Positions 24,264-32,545 of a stretch of 43,881 bases of DNA are shown in pieces. The stretch is from Eubacterium sp. (lineage in GTDB: Bacteria; Bacillota; Clostridia; Lachnospirales; Lachnospiraceae): NCBI GenBank assembly GCA_017437905.1, contig JAFRWY010000098.1, forward strand, positions 1 through 43,881. The letters run 5' to 3'. Under the pieces are notes generated by a model that saw nothing but the letters and a program-made list of their open reading frames with translations, searched no databases and was not told the origin of the DNA. The stretch's first letter is position 1, and every line of letters begins with the position of its first letter. Position numbers and translations under genes: made by a program.

Positions 24264-27200
24264 CGCACCTCCACGGGCGTTATCCAGAATGCCAGATGCT
24301 GCGGCTTCCCGGAATCGATCCGGTATTCCTCATGCACCGGTGCACCCCAGGAGTCATCGCCTCCGACGCCCATTTCTTCGGAAGCAATGCGGATCCAGGT
24401 ATGCCTTACCTTCGGCAGTTCAAAGATCCGGTTTGCTTCCTCCAGTTCGTAAGCACTGTAGGGAAGGACGCTCATTTCAAATGGATCGCCCTCTGCTGTA
24501 AACCGGATTCCCCGGCCGTCCGCTCCCGTCACTGTCACCTCCCGCACACCGGTACGGTTTCCGCACTCCTGGGGGCGAAGATAGCCGGACAGATTTTCAG
24601 CAGCTGTAAACCGGAACCTGCCCAGACGGGCACCGGCAGTCCGGTCGATATAATTCTCCTCCGGTCCGAGGCCCAGATACTCCACCCGGTCCACGTCCGG
24701 CTTCGTACAGAAGTCCATGGCAAAGACCGGAAGCTCCGGATAGCCCCCGATTCCCGGGAAATCCGCTTCCACCAGGATCCGTCCGTCCGGATATACGGTA
24801 TAGCTTACCGTCACCTCAACCTCTCCGGCCGGTCCCCCGGTGAACACGGTGGTCATCCGGAGTCCGCCCTCCACCGGTTCGATCCGGAACCGGGAATAGT
24901 CCTTCTTCATAAAATGTCCCGCTGCATACCAGACACCCATTTCCGCCGGATATCCGGCACCGCAGTCATTGTCCGTCATGGCACGCCAGAAGCTGATCCG
25001 CGGAACACGGTCGATATATTCCCGTCCGCCGAAGGTATAGGAGGTGATCCCTCCCTCCGGCATGGAGAACTGGATCTGCCAGTCATCCCCCAGGATCCCC
25101 AGATGTCCGTCTCCCTGCACGAAGCCACCCGGCACCGGGAATCCGGAAACCGCCCTTTTTCCCTGCTCCCGGATGCACTGTGCAAATGCCACCGCTCTTC
25201 CCGTGTCCTGCCGTACATCCTGTCCGGCTGCTTCCATACACGAGGAAGCTTTCTGCTCCCGGGCATAGGCAAAAGCCTCGATCACCCCGAGCCCATCCTC
25301 CGGCATCCGGATTCCATGCGGCACCGTCACCGTCTCACCGGCCGATGCCGAAACCTCGATAGTCCTTTCCTCCAGAACCTGTCCGTCCAAAAGACCGCGT
25401 ACGACGAAAAGATACTCCGACGTATCGGTGAAAAGATTCCGGTTCTCCACCGTCAGCTTCTCCGGCGACACATCCAGCCGGACCGGACTGTAGAGCTGCC
25501 GTACCTCCGGCATTTTCGGAGACGGTGTCCGGTCTCCGTACACGATCCCGTTCGTGCAGAAGCCGTAATCCGTGGGCCGGTCATCGAAATCACCGCCCAC
25601 AGCCATCACTTCCCTGCCCTCCGGAAGCTGCAGGGGAAGCACCTGGTCGATAAAATCCCAGATAAAACCGCCCTGGTAGCCCTCGTAACGATCCTCCAGT
25701 TCCGTATATAGCTGCATGCCTCCCAGGGAATTCCCCATGGCATGCATATATTCACAGCTGATATATGGCTTTGTAACATAGGAGGGATCCGCCGCCTTCT
25801 TCGCCAGCTCCTCCTCCAGATACGCCGCCACCTCCGCGGGTTTTGCATACATCCGGCTCTCCATATCGGATATATAACGGTAAGCCGGATTCCAGAAGCA
25901 GCCTTCATAATGTACCAGCCGACGGGGATCCACAGCATGGAAATACTCCGACATCCGGGCGATATCCTCCCCCGCATAGGACTCATTTCCGCAGGACCAG
26001 ATCAGCACCGACGGATGATTCTTATCACGTTCGTACATGGATTTTGCCCGGTCAAGCACCACAGCCTCCCACTCCGGAAGGGATCCGGGCACATTCCAGG
26101 AGGGCTCACATTTCCCGAGCTTCTGCCAGGTGCCGTGGGTCTCCAGATTGGTCTCGTCGATGAGATACAGTCCCGCCTCGTCGCATAGCCGGTACCACCC
26201 GCTCCGGTTCGGATAATGACAGGTCCGGACCGCATTCATATTATTGTTTTTGATCAGTGCCACGTCACACTGCATGTCCGGATCGGAAATGCAGCGCCCG
26301 CCGCGATAGCAGAATTCATGCCGGTTCACCCCGCGGAAAATGATCCGCTTTCCGTTCAGGCACATCACCCCGTTCTTCATCTCGAAGGTCCGGAATCCCA
26401 AAGACTGCCGGATGGTTTCCGCCGGTTCTTCCCCTTCTCCCTTTACGGTAAGTGTGACTATATAAAGATCCGGTTGTTCCGCGCTCCAGGGCCGCACCGT
26501 TCCCACGTTGCATCTCCAGGTCAGCCGGTACAGTTTCCTGCGTCGTTCCCTCATTTGGAACGGACAGGCCGCCTCCGCGGGCGGAACCGTGAGTCCCAGT
26601 TCTCCCGCATCCTCCGAAGAAAGAAGCTGTACCCGGATACCGGATGCCTTTGAACCGTTCAAACTCTCCCCGTCCGCTTTCCGAAGAACTGCTCCTTCGG
26701 GCTGAAATTCACCGAACTGCAGCGTGATATCCTCATCCTCCGGCATGGCATCCGCAAGAACCAGAGCCGTTACCGTAAGCAGGCCGTCCCCCTTCTTCGC
26801 CGGTTCCCAACCATTTCCGTCTGCCGGAAGAAAGTCGTCCTGATATGCATAATCCGCCGTAACCTTCAGATCATAGATATGCACAGCCGGAACCCGGATC
26901 ACGGAAACCGAACGGAAGATTCCGAAGAACCGCCAGAAATCCTGATCCTCCAACCAGGAAGCACTGCTTCTCTGATACACCTCAACCGCCAGCAGATTCC
27001 CCTTCGGACGAACCAACTCCGTGATGCAGAACTCCGAAGGAGTGAAGGAATCCTCGCTGTACCCGAGATATACACCGTTCAGCCAGACGGAAAAAGCATT
27101 TTCCACGCCTTCAAAGGAGAGAAATACCTCTCCGCCTTCCGTACATCCTTCCTCCAGGTCAAAGCTTCTGCGGTAGGATCCCACCGCACAGTTACGCTCC

Positions 27201-27568
27201 GGCATCTTCGGCGGACGGAGATGCTCCACACCGTCCCACGGGAAAAGCGTATTGATATACTGGGGTTTCCCATAGCCCTGCAGCTCGATGTGTCCCGGAA
27301 CCCGTATGGTTCCGAATCCGGACAGGGATGCATCCTCCCGGAAGAAATCCTCAGGCCGTTCCTCCAGACATCTGCTGTATTTAAACTCCCATTCTCCGTC
27401 CAGCTTCTGACAGGAAACACCGGTACCGTTCACCCGGTCCGCCTTTTCCTCCTCCGGCGTATCATCCGCTTCCCCGGCAACACAGTTCATAAGTAAATGA
27501 TCCGAATGTGCCTGCATCCGGTTAATCTGAAACAGTTCCGGATTCTCCAATTGTTCTCTCAGTGTCAT
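24260..27568 (-). CDS. lacZ: Beta-galactosidase, GH2 family, LacZ type
   Basis: An 1102-residue GH2 enzyme without a signal peptide, so cytoplasmic. It opens with a jelly-roll sugar-binding domain (VPGHIELQGYGKPQYIN, NAFSVWLNGVYLGYSEDSF), then the barrel with ETNLETHGTW, acid/base Glu529 in IWSCGNES and nucleophile Glu606 in SCEYMHAMGNS, 77 apart compared with 76 in E. coli LacZ. GGFIWDFIDQ follows. The C-terminal part has the features of the small-chain domain (GLGPEENYIDR). It is longer than LacZ mostly in the second domain, around residues 245-345. It hydrolyses terminal beta-galactose, probably from lactose or host or plant oligosaccharides. Confidence 0.93.
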   Translation of the reverse strand: MTLREQLENPELFQINRMQAHSDHLLMNCVAGEADDTPEEEKADRVNGTGVSCQKLDGEWEFKYSRCLEERPEDFFREDASLSGFGTIRVPGHIELQGYGKPQYINTLFPWDGVEHLRPPKMPERNCAVGSYRRSFDLEEGCTEGGEVFLSFEGVENAFSVWLNGVYLGYSEDSFTPSEFCITELVRPKGNLLAVEVYQRSSASWLEDQDFWRFFGIFRSVSVIRVPAVHIYDLKVTADYAYQDDFLPADGNGWEPAKKGDGLLTVTALVLADAMPEDEDITLQFGEFQPEGAVLRKADGESLNGSKASGIRVQLLSSEDAGELGLTVPPAEAACPFQMRERRRKLYRLTWRCNVGTVRPWSAEQPDLYIVTLTVKGEGEEPAETIRQSLGFRTFEMKNGVMCLNGKRIIFRGVNRHEFCYRGGRCISDPDMQCDVALIKNNNMNAVRTCHYPNRSGWYRLCDEAGLYLIDETNLETHGTWQKLGKCEPSWNVPGSLPEWEAVVLDRAKSMYERDKNHPSVLIWSCGNESYAGEDIARMSEYFHAVDPRRLVHYEGCFWNPAYRYISDMESRMYAKPAEVAAYLEEELAKKAADPSYVTKPYISCEYMHAMGNSLGGMQLYTELEDRYEGYQGGFIWDFIDQVLPLQLPEGREVMAVGGDFDDRPTDYGFCTNGIVYGDRTPSPKMPEVRQLYSPVRLDVSPEKLTVENRNLFTDTSEYLFVVRGLLDGQVLEERTIEVSASAGETVTVPHGIRMPEDGLGVIEAFAYAREQKASSCMEAAGQDVRQDTGRAVAFAQCIREQGKRAVSGFPVPGGFVQGDGHLGILGDDWQIQFSMPEGGITSYTFGGREYIDRVPRISFWRAMTDNDCGAGYPAEMGVWYAAGHFMKKDYSRFRIEPVEGGLRMTTVFTGGPAGEVEVTVSYTVYPDGRILVEADFPGIGGYPELPVFAMDFCTKPDVDRVEYLGLGPEENYIDRTAGARLGRFRFTAAENLSGYLRPQECGNRTGVREVTVTGADGRGIRFTAEGDPFEMSVLPYSAYELEEANRIFELPKVRHTWIRIASEEMGVGGDDSWGAPVHEEYRIDSGKPQHLAFWITPVEVR

Positions 27569-27657
27569 ATCATGTCCCTCATTTGTGATGTGTCATCGTC
27601 CGCTTTGCACTCCGCCCGCCGGATCCACGGCATACGACCCGGGATTCAATCGAACGG

Positions 27658-29115
27658 TCATTTCTTCTTTTTGATCACCACTGCCTGTTTTTTCATCTGC
27701 TCATAACGCTTCTTCGTCGTTGTCAGATTATAGGTCACATTTCCGCGAAGCGGATCCGACACATAGACCAGATTCTTCTCCAGATCATAGCCGGTAAGCA
27801 CAAGGCAGTGGAGATTATAATGCTTCGCATATCTTGTTCCGCCGATCACCCAGTCGGAACCGTAGCTGGGACTTCCCATGGACAGGGTTCCCCAGAAGAT
27901 CACGGGACGACCCTCATCCAGTTCCACCAGAAGCCGCTCGAAATCCTGTCCCGTCAGATCCACCGCCTGATATTCCGATCCCTGTCCCGAAAGATAGGAA
28001 TTCCCACACCGGACGATCACCGGACTGTAGCAGTACCAGGACGCGTTCTTGATCCGCGGGTTTCCGATATATGCATCATAGGGTGATGTACTCCCGATCC
28101 TTCCCCGGGGCAGATACAGGTCTGCCAGCACTCCCTTCGATACGTTGAAACCATGATAATTCAGTGCGATCGCGAGGGATGTCACCTCGCAGCCGTTGGG
28201 AAGTTCCGGATTCTGATAGATGCATTTCACATTCAGACGGGCCTTGCCGGAAGGCTGACGCACCGCATCCTTCTGCCATACACCGTCCTTTCCCACATAC
28301 TCCTCACCGATCCAGGTATCCTTCATCATCTGCCCGATTCCGTTGAAGCAGTACCATTTCCCGTTGATCTTCTTCCAGCCGGTGGTAAGACGCCCTGCAC
28401 TGTCCAAATAATACCAATAGCCGGAGAACTTTACCCATCCGGTGGCCATGCGTCCGGAATCCCGGAAGAAATACCACATTCCGGAGATCCTCTTCCAGCC
28501 GGTGGTCATCCTCCCGTCCTTGCCGAGAAAAAACCACCCTCCGTTCCAGGTCTGCCACCCGGTCAGCATCACTCCGTCCGCATTGAAACGGTACCAGGAA
28601 CCGTTCAGCAGGATCCAGCCGGAACACCTGGCGCCGTCCCTTCCGAGATAATACCGGTTTCCGTCGATCTCTGCCCAACCGGTCACCAAAGCGCCCTCCG
28701 CATCCAGGTAGTACCATTTCCCGTCCACCTTCACCCATGCGGCGCAGGTCATCCGGTCATTAAAATAATAATGCCATTTTCCGTCTTCCTTCTTCCAGCC
28801 GAACTTTTTATCCGATGCTTTTTCTTCCTTAGACAGACCCGGTTGTTCCGCCGCCTCCATGGCAGGCATGTGCATCACCGGGGAACCCGCCGGATCCTCT
28901 GCATTCGTTCCCTCCGGCTGCCCGGTGCCCTCTGCACTGTCCGTTACCTCATCAGCTGCAGCCACTGCGGCCGGTTCCGCACCCTCCGCATGGTTCACTG
29001 CCCCGGTAGCCGTATCCGATTCCTCCCATGCCGCCTCAGCGGATAGCGGAATCGTCAGGGAGAGCATCCCCGCAGCCGCTGCCACAAGGATGCTCTTCTT
29101 CCAACTTTGTCTCAT
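27658..29115 (-). CDS. Secreted C39-like cysteine peptidase with GW cell-wall-binding repeats
   Basis: A 485-residue exported protein: signal peptide (about 1-28, ending SAEAAWEE), an Ala/Glu/Pro-rich spacer, about eight 20-residue GW repeats (WxxxxGKWYYLDxxGxxxTGW type), then a C39_2 peptidase domain. PELPNGCEVTSLAIALNY carries nucleophile Cys309, YNLHCLVLTGYD carries His436 and VYVSDPLRG the supporting Asp. This architecture is frequent in gut Clostridia and probably cleaves wall peptides or extracellular protein; the target is unknown. The ATG at 29115 follows AGAGGAT and the signal peptide begins there; an earlier in-frame start would overlap the CoA-transferase end. Confidence 0.9.
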   Translation of the reverse strand: MRQSWKKSILVAAAAGMLSLTIPLSAEAAWEESDTATGAVNHAEGAEPAAVAAADEVTDSAEGTGQPEGTNAEDPAGSPVMHMPAMEAAEQPGLSKEEKASDKKFGWKKEDGKWHYYFNDRMTCAAWVKVDGKWYYLDAEGALVTGWAEIDGNRYYLGRDGARCSGWILLNGSWYRFNADGVMLTGWQTWNGGWFFLGKDGRMTTGWKRISGMWYFFRDSGRMATGWVKFSGYWYYLDSAGRLTTGWKKINGKWYCFNGIGQMMKDTWIGEEYVGKDGVWQKDAVRQPSGKARLNVKCIYQNPELPNGCEVTSLAIALNYHGFNVSKGVLADLYLPRGRIGSTSPYDAYIGNPRIKNASWYCYSPVIVRCGNSYLSGQGSEYQAVDLTGQDFERLLVELDEGRPVIFWGTLSMGSPSYGSDWVIGGTRYAKHYNLHCLVLTGYDLEKNLVYVSDPLRGNVTYNLTTTKKRYEQMKKQAVVIKKKK

Positions 29116-29128
29116 ATATGATCCTCTG

Positions 29129-30469
29129 TCATCTTCGATTTGATCTTCTCCAGATCTTCCGTTCCTCCGCCTCACGGATCAGTTCATCCCGGAAATCCGG
29201 ATGTGCCACACTGATCAGAAGCTCTGCCCTCTCCCAGGTGGACATGCCCTCCATGTTCACCACTCCATACTCCGTCACGATAAAATACACCTGGCTCCGG
29301 GGGGATGTGATGATATCCCCGTCGAACTGGGGCCGGATCCGGGAATGAACCGCTCCGTCCTTATCGTGATAAGTGGATTTCATACAGATAAATGCCTTGC
29401 CGCCCCTGGAAGCGGACGCCCCCGCCAGGAAATCCAGCTGCCCGCCGGTTCCGCTGATCTGCCGGGAACCCGCCGACTCCGCTGCCACCTGTCCGTAAAG
29501 ATCCACTGCCACACAGGCATTGATGGAGACCATGTTGTCCAGCTGCGCTATGATACTCGGCCGGTTCACGTATTCCAGCGGATAGGCCGCGATCCCGTGA
29601 TTGTCATCCAGGAATTCGTAAAGCTCATTGGAACCCACGGCACACCCGAACACGCCCTTGCCTTTATCAAGATTTTTCATTTTATTCGTGATCCTGCCGG
29701 AACGATACAGCTCCAGATATGCATCGGTACAAAGCTCCGTGTGCATTCCCAGATCCGAAATATCCGATCTGGCGATCAGTTCTCCGACTGCGTTCGGTAC
29801 GCTGCCGATACCAAGCTGCAGCGTCGCTCCGTTCACAATGTACGGAAGGATATGTTCGGCGATCTTCCGGTCCGTATCCCTGATCTTTATGGGCATCATA
29901 TCCGGGAAAGGATCATGATGTCCTTCCACGATATAATCCACCTCGGAGATATGGATGCATTCATCATATCCGCCGTGGATCTTCGGCATGTTCTCGTTGA
30001 CCTCAACGATCACGATATCCGCCTTCCGGCAAATGGGGCCGGCCACCCCCGTATTTACGGAGAAGTTGAAATAACCATGCTTATCCATGGGAGACACGCT
30101 GACCATCACGATATTCACTTCGATAAAGAATTCGTAGTAAGCCGCATTATTATGGAAAACCATGGGGATATAATAGCAGAGCCCGCGGTCACAGAGTTTC
30201 CGTTCATAGGGGGAGCAGTGCCAGCTATGATAGACAAAATGTTCCTGTGACTCATCACACTCCGCCACATGGATCGGTCCCTCGATCAGATTTCCGCGGA
30301 TCTTAACGTCCGTCAGCTCGTCTCTCCTCCGGCTCAGTGCCTCATCCAGAAGCACCGGCTTCCCCAGCGAGCTGGTGTAATCCACCCAGTCCCCGCTCTT
30401 TACCACCGACACAGCCTCCTCCGGCGTGCGTAGCTTCTTCCCGTATTCAACTGAATAATCCTTCAACAT
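29129..30469 (-). CDS. Acetyl-CoA hydrolase/transferase family CoA-transferase (butyryl-CoA:acetate type)
   Basis: A 446-residue class I CoA-transferase. The N-terminal EEAVSVVKSGDWVDYTSS, EHFVYHSWHCSPYERK and the end HPDFRDELIREAEERKIWRRSNR are close to butyryl-CoA:acetate CoA-transferase of butyrate producers. GMHTE (Glu245) aligns with the catalytic Glu238 of 4-hydroxybutyrate CoA-transferase, and SGTGGQLDFLAG is the oxyanion loop. Butyryl, propionyl and 4-hydroxybutyryl enzymes are hard to separate by eye, so the symbol is withheld. It sits alone among unrelated genes, 13 bp before the C39 gene. Confidence 0.87.
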   Translation of the reverse strand: MLKDYSVEYGKKLRTPEEAVSVVKSGDWVDYTSSLGKPVLLDEALSRRRDELTDVKIRGNLIEGPIHVAECDESQEHFVYHSWHCSPYERKLCDRGLCYYIPMVFHNNAAYYEFFIEVNIVMVSVSPMDKHGYFNFSVNTGVAGPICRKADIVIVEVNENMPKIHGGYDECIHISEVDYIVEGHHDPFPDMMPIKIRDTDRKIAEHILPYIVNGATLQLGIGSVPNAVGELIARSDISDLGMHTELCTDAYLELYRSGRITNKMKNLDKGKGVFGCAVGSNELYEFLDDNHGIAAYPLEYVNRPSIIAQLDNMVSINACVAVDLYGQVAAESAGSRQISGTGGQLDFLAGASASRGGKAFICMKSTYHDKDGAVHSRIRPQFDGDIITSPRSQVYFIVTEYGVVNMEGMSTWERAELLISVAHPDFRDELIREAEERKIWRRSNRR

Positions 30470-30555
30470 ACTGCCACCCCGTTTATGCTTACGCCTGTTC
30501 CCCTTATCCTCTGCCCGTCCCTGCTCCCGAAGGCACGGCCCCGGGATGCTTACGC

Positions 30556-31146
30556 TTATAAAATATTAGAAAGCAGGATCTCCACTCCGATTCCGATCAG
30601 GATGATGCCTCCCAGGATGGATGCATGCCGGTTCAACTTCGTTCCCACCTTCACCCCGAGAACCAGCCCTCCCCGACAGATCAAATAGGTCACCACTCCG
30701 ATGATCACCGATGCAAGGATTGCCGTCAGCACCTTGTAATCGGCGATGGTGAATCCCACCGAAAGTGCATCGATGGAGGTTGCGATCCCCTGGACCATCA
30801 GTACCCCCGGTGTCAGCCGGTGGGCTGTCAGCTCCGACCGGTCACTTCCCGAGTTCGTGATTCCCTCCAGAACCATTTTGCCGCCGATCAGCAGGAGCAG
30901 AACAAATGCGATCCAGGGGATCCATCCCTCCGCCTGCTGAATAAAATGCAGCAGTGTATGTACCAATACCCAGCCCAGCATGGGCATCAGGGTCTGAAAT
31001 CCCGCAAAGACTCCAGCAATCTTACGTTTCTTCCCGGCCGACATCCCCGGTTCATTGATCCCGTTCACCACGGACACCGAAAATGCGTCCATGGCCAGTC
31101 CTGTGCCGAGTAATAAACTGTTAACAATAAATCTGAAGATTTCCAA
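30556..31146 (-). CDS. mntP: Manganese efflux pump MntP
   Basis: A 196-residue protein with six hydrophobic segments. The two internal repeat halves carry GLAMDAFSVSV and GIATSIDALSVG, the Asp-containing metal motifs of MntP (formerly YebN, DUF204), and the C-terminus ends GGIILIGIGVEILL. It exports Mn2+ and relieves manganese stress. The TTG at 31146 is chosen because AAGGAGAG stands eight bases upstream and the length then fits the 188-residue E. coli protein; an ATG at 31197 would add a hydrophilic stretch without a ribosome site. No manganese riboswitch was found upstream. It follows the CobW-like gene after 73 bp. Confidence 0.9.
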   Translation of the reverse strand: MEIFRFIVNSLLLGTGLAMDAFSVSVVNGINEPGMSAGKKRKIAGVFAGFQTLMPMLGWVLVHTLLHFIQQAEGWIPWIAFVLLLLIGGKMVLEGITNSGSDRSELTAHRLTPGVLMVQGIATSIDALSVGFTIADYKVLTAILASVIIGVVTYLICRGGLVLGVKVGTKLNRHASILGGIILIGIGVEILLSNIL

Positions 31147-31219
31147 GGGTTTCTCTCCTTCCGACAGTTTGCCCTGCCCATCCCTGTAACAGGACATGGA
31201 TCAAATGACAAACCGTAAT

Positions 31220-32452
31220 CTATTCTTTATATTCATTTTCGTAGGAGGCCAGATAACTCCCGATCAGCCCGGCATCCGGGTTCTCTCCGATCGCAATGAT
31301 CACCGGCTGTCCCACGGTACAGGGTCGAACCGATGCCTTCTCCCGGGTGGCATTGATCTCCAGCCAACGGGCGGGCGTCTCCCCCTGCGTCCCGGAACCG
31401 TCCTCCGGAGCCGTTTCTTCCTTCACCGGAACAAATCCCTTGATCCTTGCGAGCCTTCCGCAGGCCGGATCCGCAAAAATCCTCTGCAGCAGCTCCTCCG
31501 GAGATCCGGGCGGCAGCTCCGCATGAAAAAAGAATACCGAACGGAACGCCCCTTCGGTCAGCACCGTCCGTTTCACATATGAATAATCCCTGCTGCCTGC
31601 CGAAAGCAGACGGTCATAGTCCGTAGTCGAAAGACCGCCCTCCGGCTTCCGCAATATTTCCTCCACCGTAAGTCTCCGGCTGCACCCGGCCTCCGTAAGG
31701 CAGGCATTCAGATATTCCGTCACCCGTTCCAGATCCGCATCCGTCATCTGCTCCGCCTTGCTGTAGATCACGCAGCCGGCCTTCGTCAGTTCCTCCGCCA
31801 GAAGATAACGCGTATCCGCAGAATTCTTCCGGAGCGAATCCTCCGTATCACCGGTAATTTCACCGGCACCTCCATCGGCATATTCACCGGCAGTCCCGTC
31901 GGCGCTCTCTCCGGCAGTCCCGCCACTGCCCTTTCCGACATTCCCAACGGCACTCTCTCCGACTGCGCCGTCGGTGCTCTCTCCGGCATCCCCGACAGCA
32001 CCTTCTCCGGCACTTGCTTCGGCACCCTCTCCGGCCTCTCCCGAAAGTTCCGCCTGCACCAGCAGTGCCTCCGCATCAACCACCGTGATCACATTCCCCG
32101 GACACAGCAAATGATCCAGCGGCTCCTCATACAGAAGATCCAGGAACTCATCCACGTCAAAGACCCCGGAGGGCTCCACCAGAACTCTGTCATACCGGTC
32201 GATACCCATGGCGATCAGCTTCGTCTTCAGCCGCCGCCTGTGGCAGTCCGGATCTCCGCCGATGACCATTTCCATCCGGCACTTGTCCTTCAGCTCCTCA
32301 TGCAGGAGCAAAAGGTCCACATTGATCGCACCGTAGTCATTTTCAATGATCCCGATCCTCTCATTGCGTCGCACCAGTTCCTTCGCATAATCCAGAAGAA
32401 ATGTGGTCTTGCCTGCGCCGAGAAAGCCGGTTACCAGATCAACCTTTGTCAT
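31220..32452 (-). CDS. CobW-like G3E GTPase with repeat insertion
   Basis: A 410-residue G3E P-loop GTPase, a family that loads metals into enzymes. Walker A is GFLGAGKTT (9-17), IIENDYGAINVD is the family second motif, VLVEPSGVFD and ITVVDAE follow. The metal-site CxCC motif usual in CobW is missing: the expected place reads IGGDPDCHRR, with one Cys. Residues 137-206 are a Gly/Ala/Glu/Ser repeat inserted after VVDAEALLVQ. The NKxD-like site would follow as YSKAEQMTDAD. A CobW_C-like domain ends the protein. The ATG at 32452 is behind GAGGTGG; an ATG at 32479 has a poor site. Its neighbour is mntP, which suggests metal handling, though the metal is unknown. Confidence 0.8.
   Translation of the reverse strand: MTKVDLVTGFLGAGKTTFLLDYAKELVRRNERIGIIENDYGAINVDLLLLHEELKDKCRMEMVIGGDPDCHRRRLKTKLIAMGIDRYDRVLVEPSGVFDVDEFLDLLYEEPLDHLLCPGNVITVVDAEALLVQAELSGEAGEGAEASAGEGAVGDAGESTDGAVGESAVGNVGKGSGGTAGESADGTAGEYADGGAGEITGDTEDSLRKNSADTRYLLAEELTKAGCVIYSKAEQMTDADLERVTEYLNACLTEAGCSRRLTVEEILRKPEGGLSTTDYDRLLSAGSRDYSYVKRTVLTEGAFRSVFFFHAELPPGSPEELLQRIFADPACGRLARIKGFVPVKEETAPEDGSGTQGETPARWLEINATREKASVRPCTVGQPVIIAIGENPDAGLIGSYLASYENEYKE
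31835..32044 (-). repeat. Degenerate 24-bp coding repeat in the CobW-like gene
   Basis: About nine degenerate units of 8 codons (GTAGESAD-type) encode residues 137-206. Unit-to-unit similarity in both DNA and protein points to slippage or recombination growth. Confidence 0.75.
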
Positions 32453-32545
32453 CCCCGCCACCTCATGTCTGTCAAACATTTCCCGAATATCCCGTAACCC
32501 CGGCTCCCGATGCCGGCCGTATCCGGGGATTATTCATTTGCTTTA

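Noticed and set aside
29129-30469. Loss of the catalytic Glu in the CoA-transferase (NACVAVDL region)
   Set aside because: That strand is not the active site; the catalytic Glu of this family aligns with Glu245 in GMHTE, which is present.
30485-30555. Direct repeat ATGCTTACGC (30485 and 30546) between mntP and the CoA-transferase
   Set aside because: Only ten bases, no dyad or promoter nearby; could be chance.
31147-31219. Manganese (yybP-ykoY) riboswitch before mntP
   Set aside because: The gap is only 73 bp and lacks the conserved internal loop sequences.
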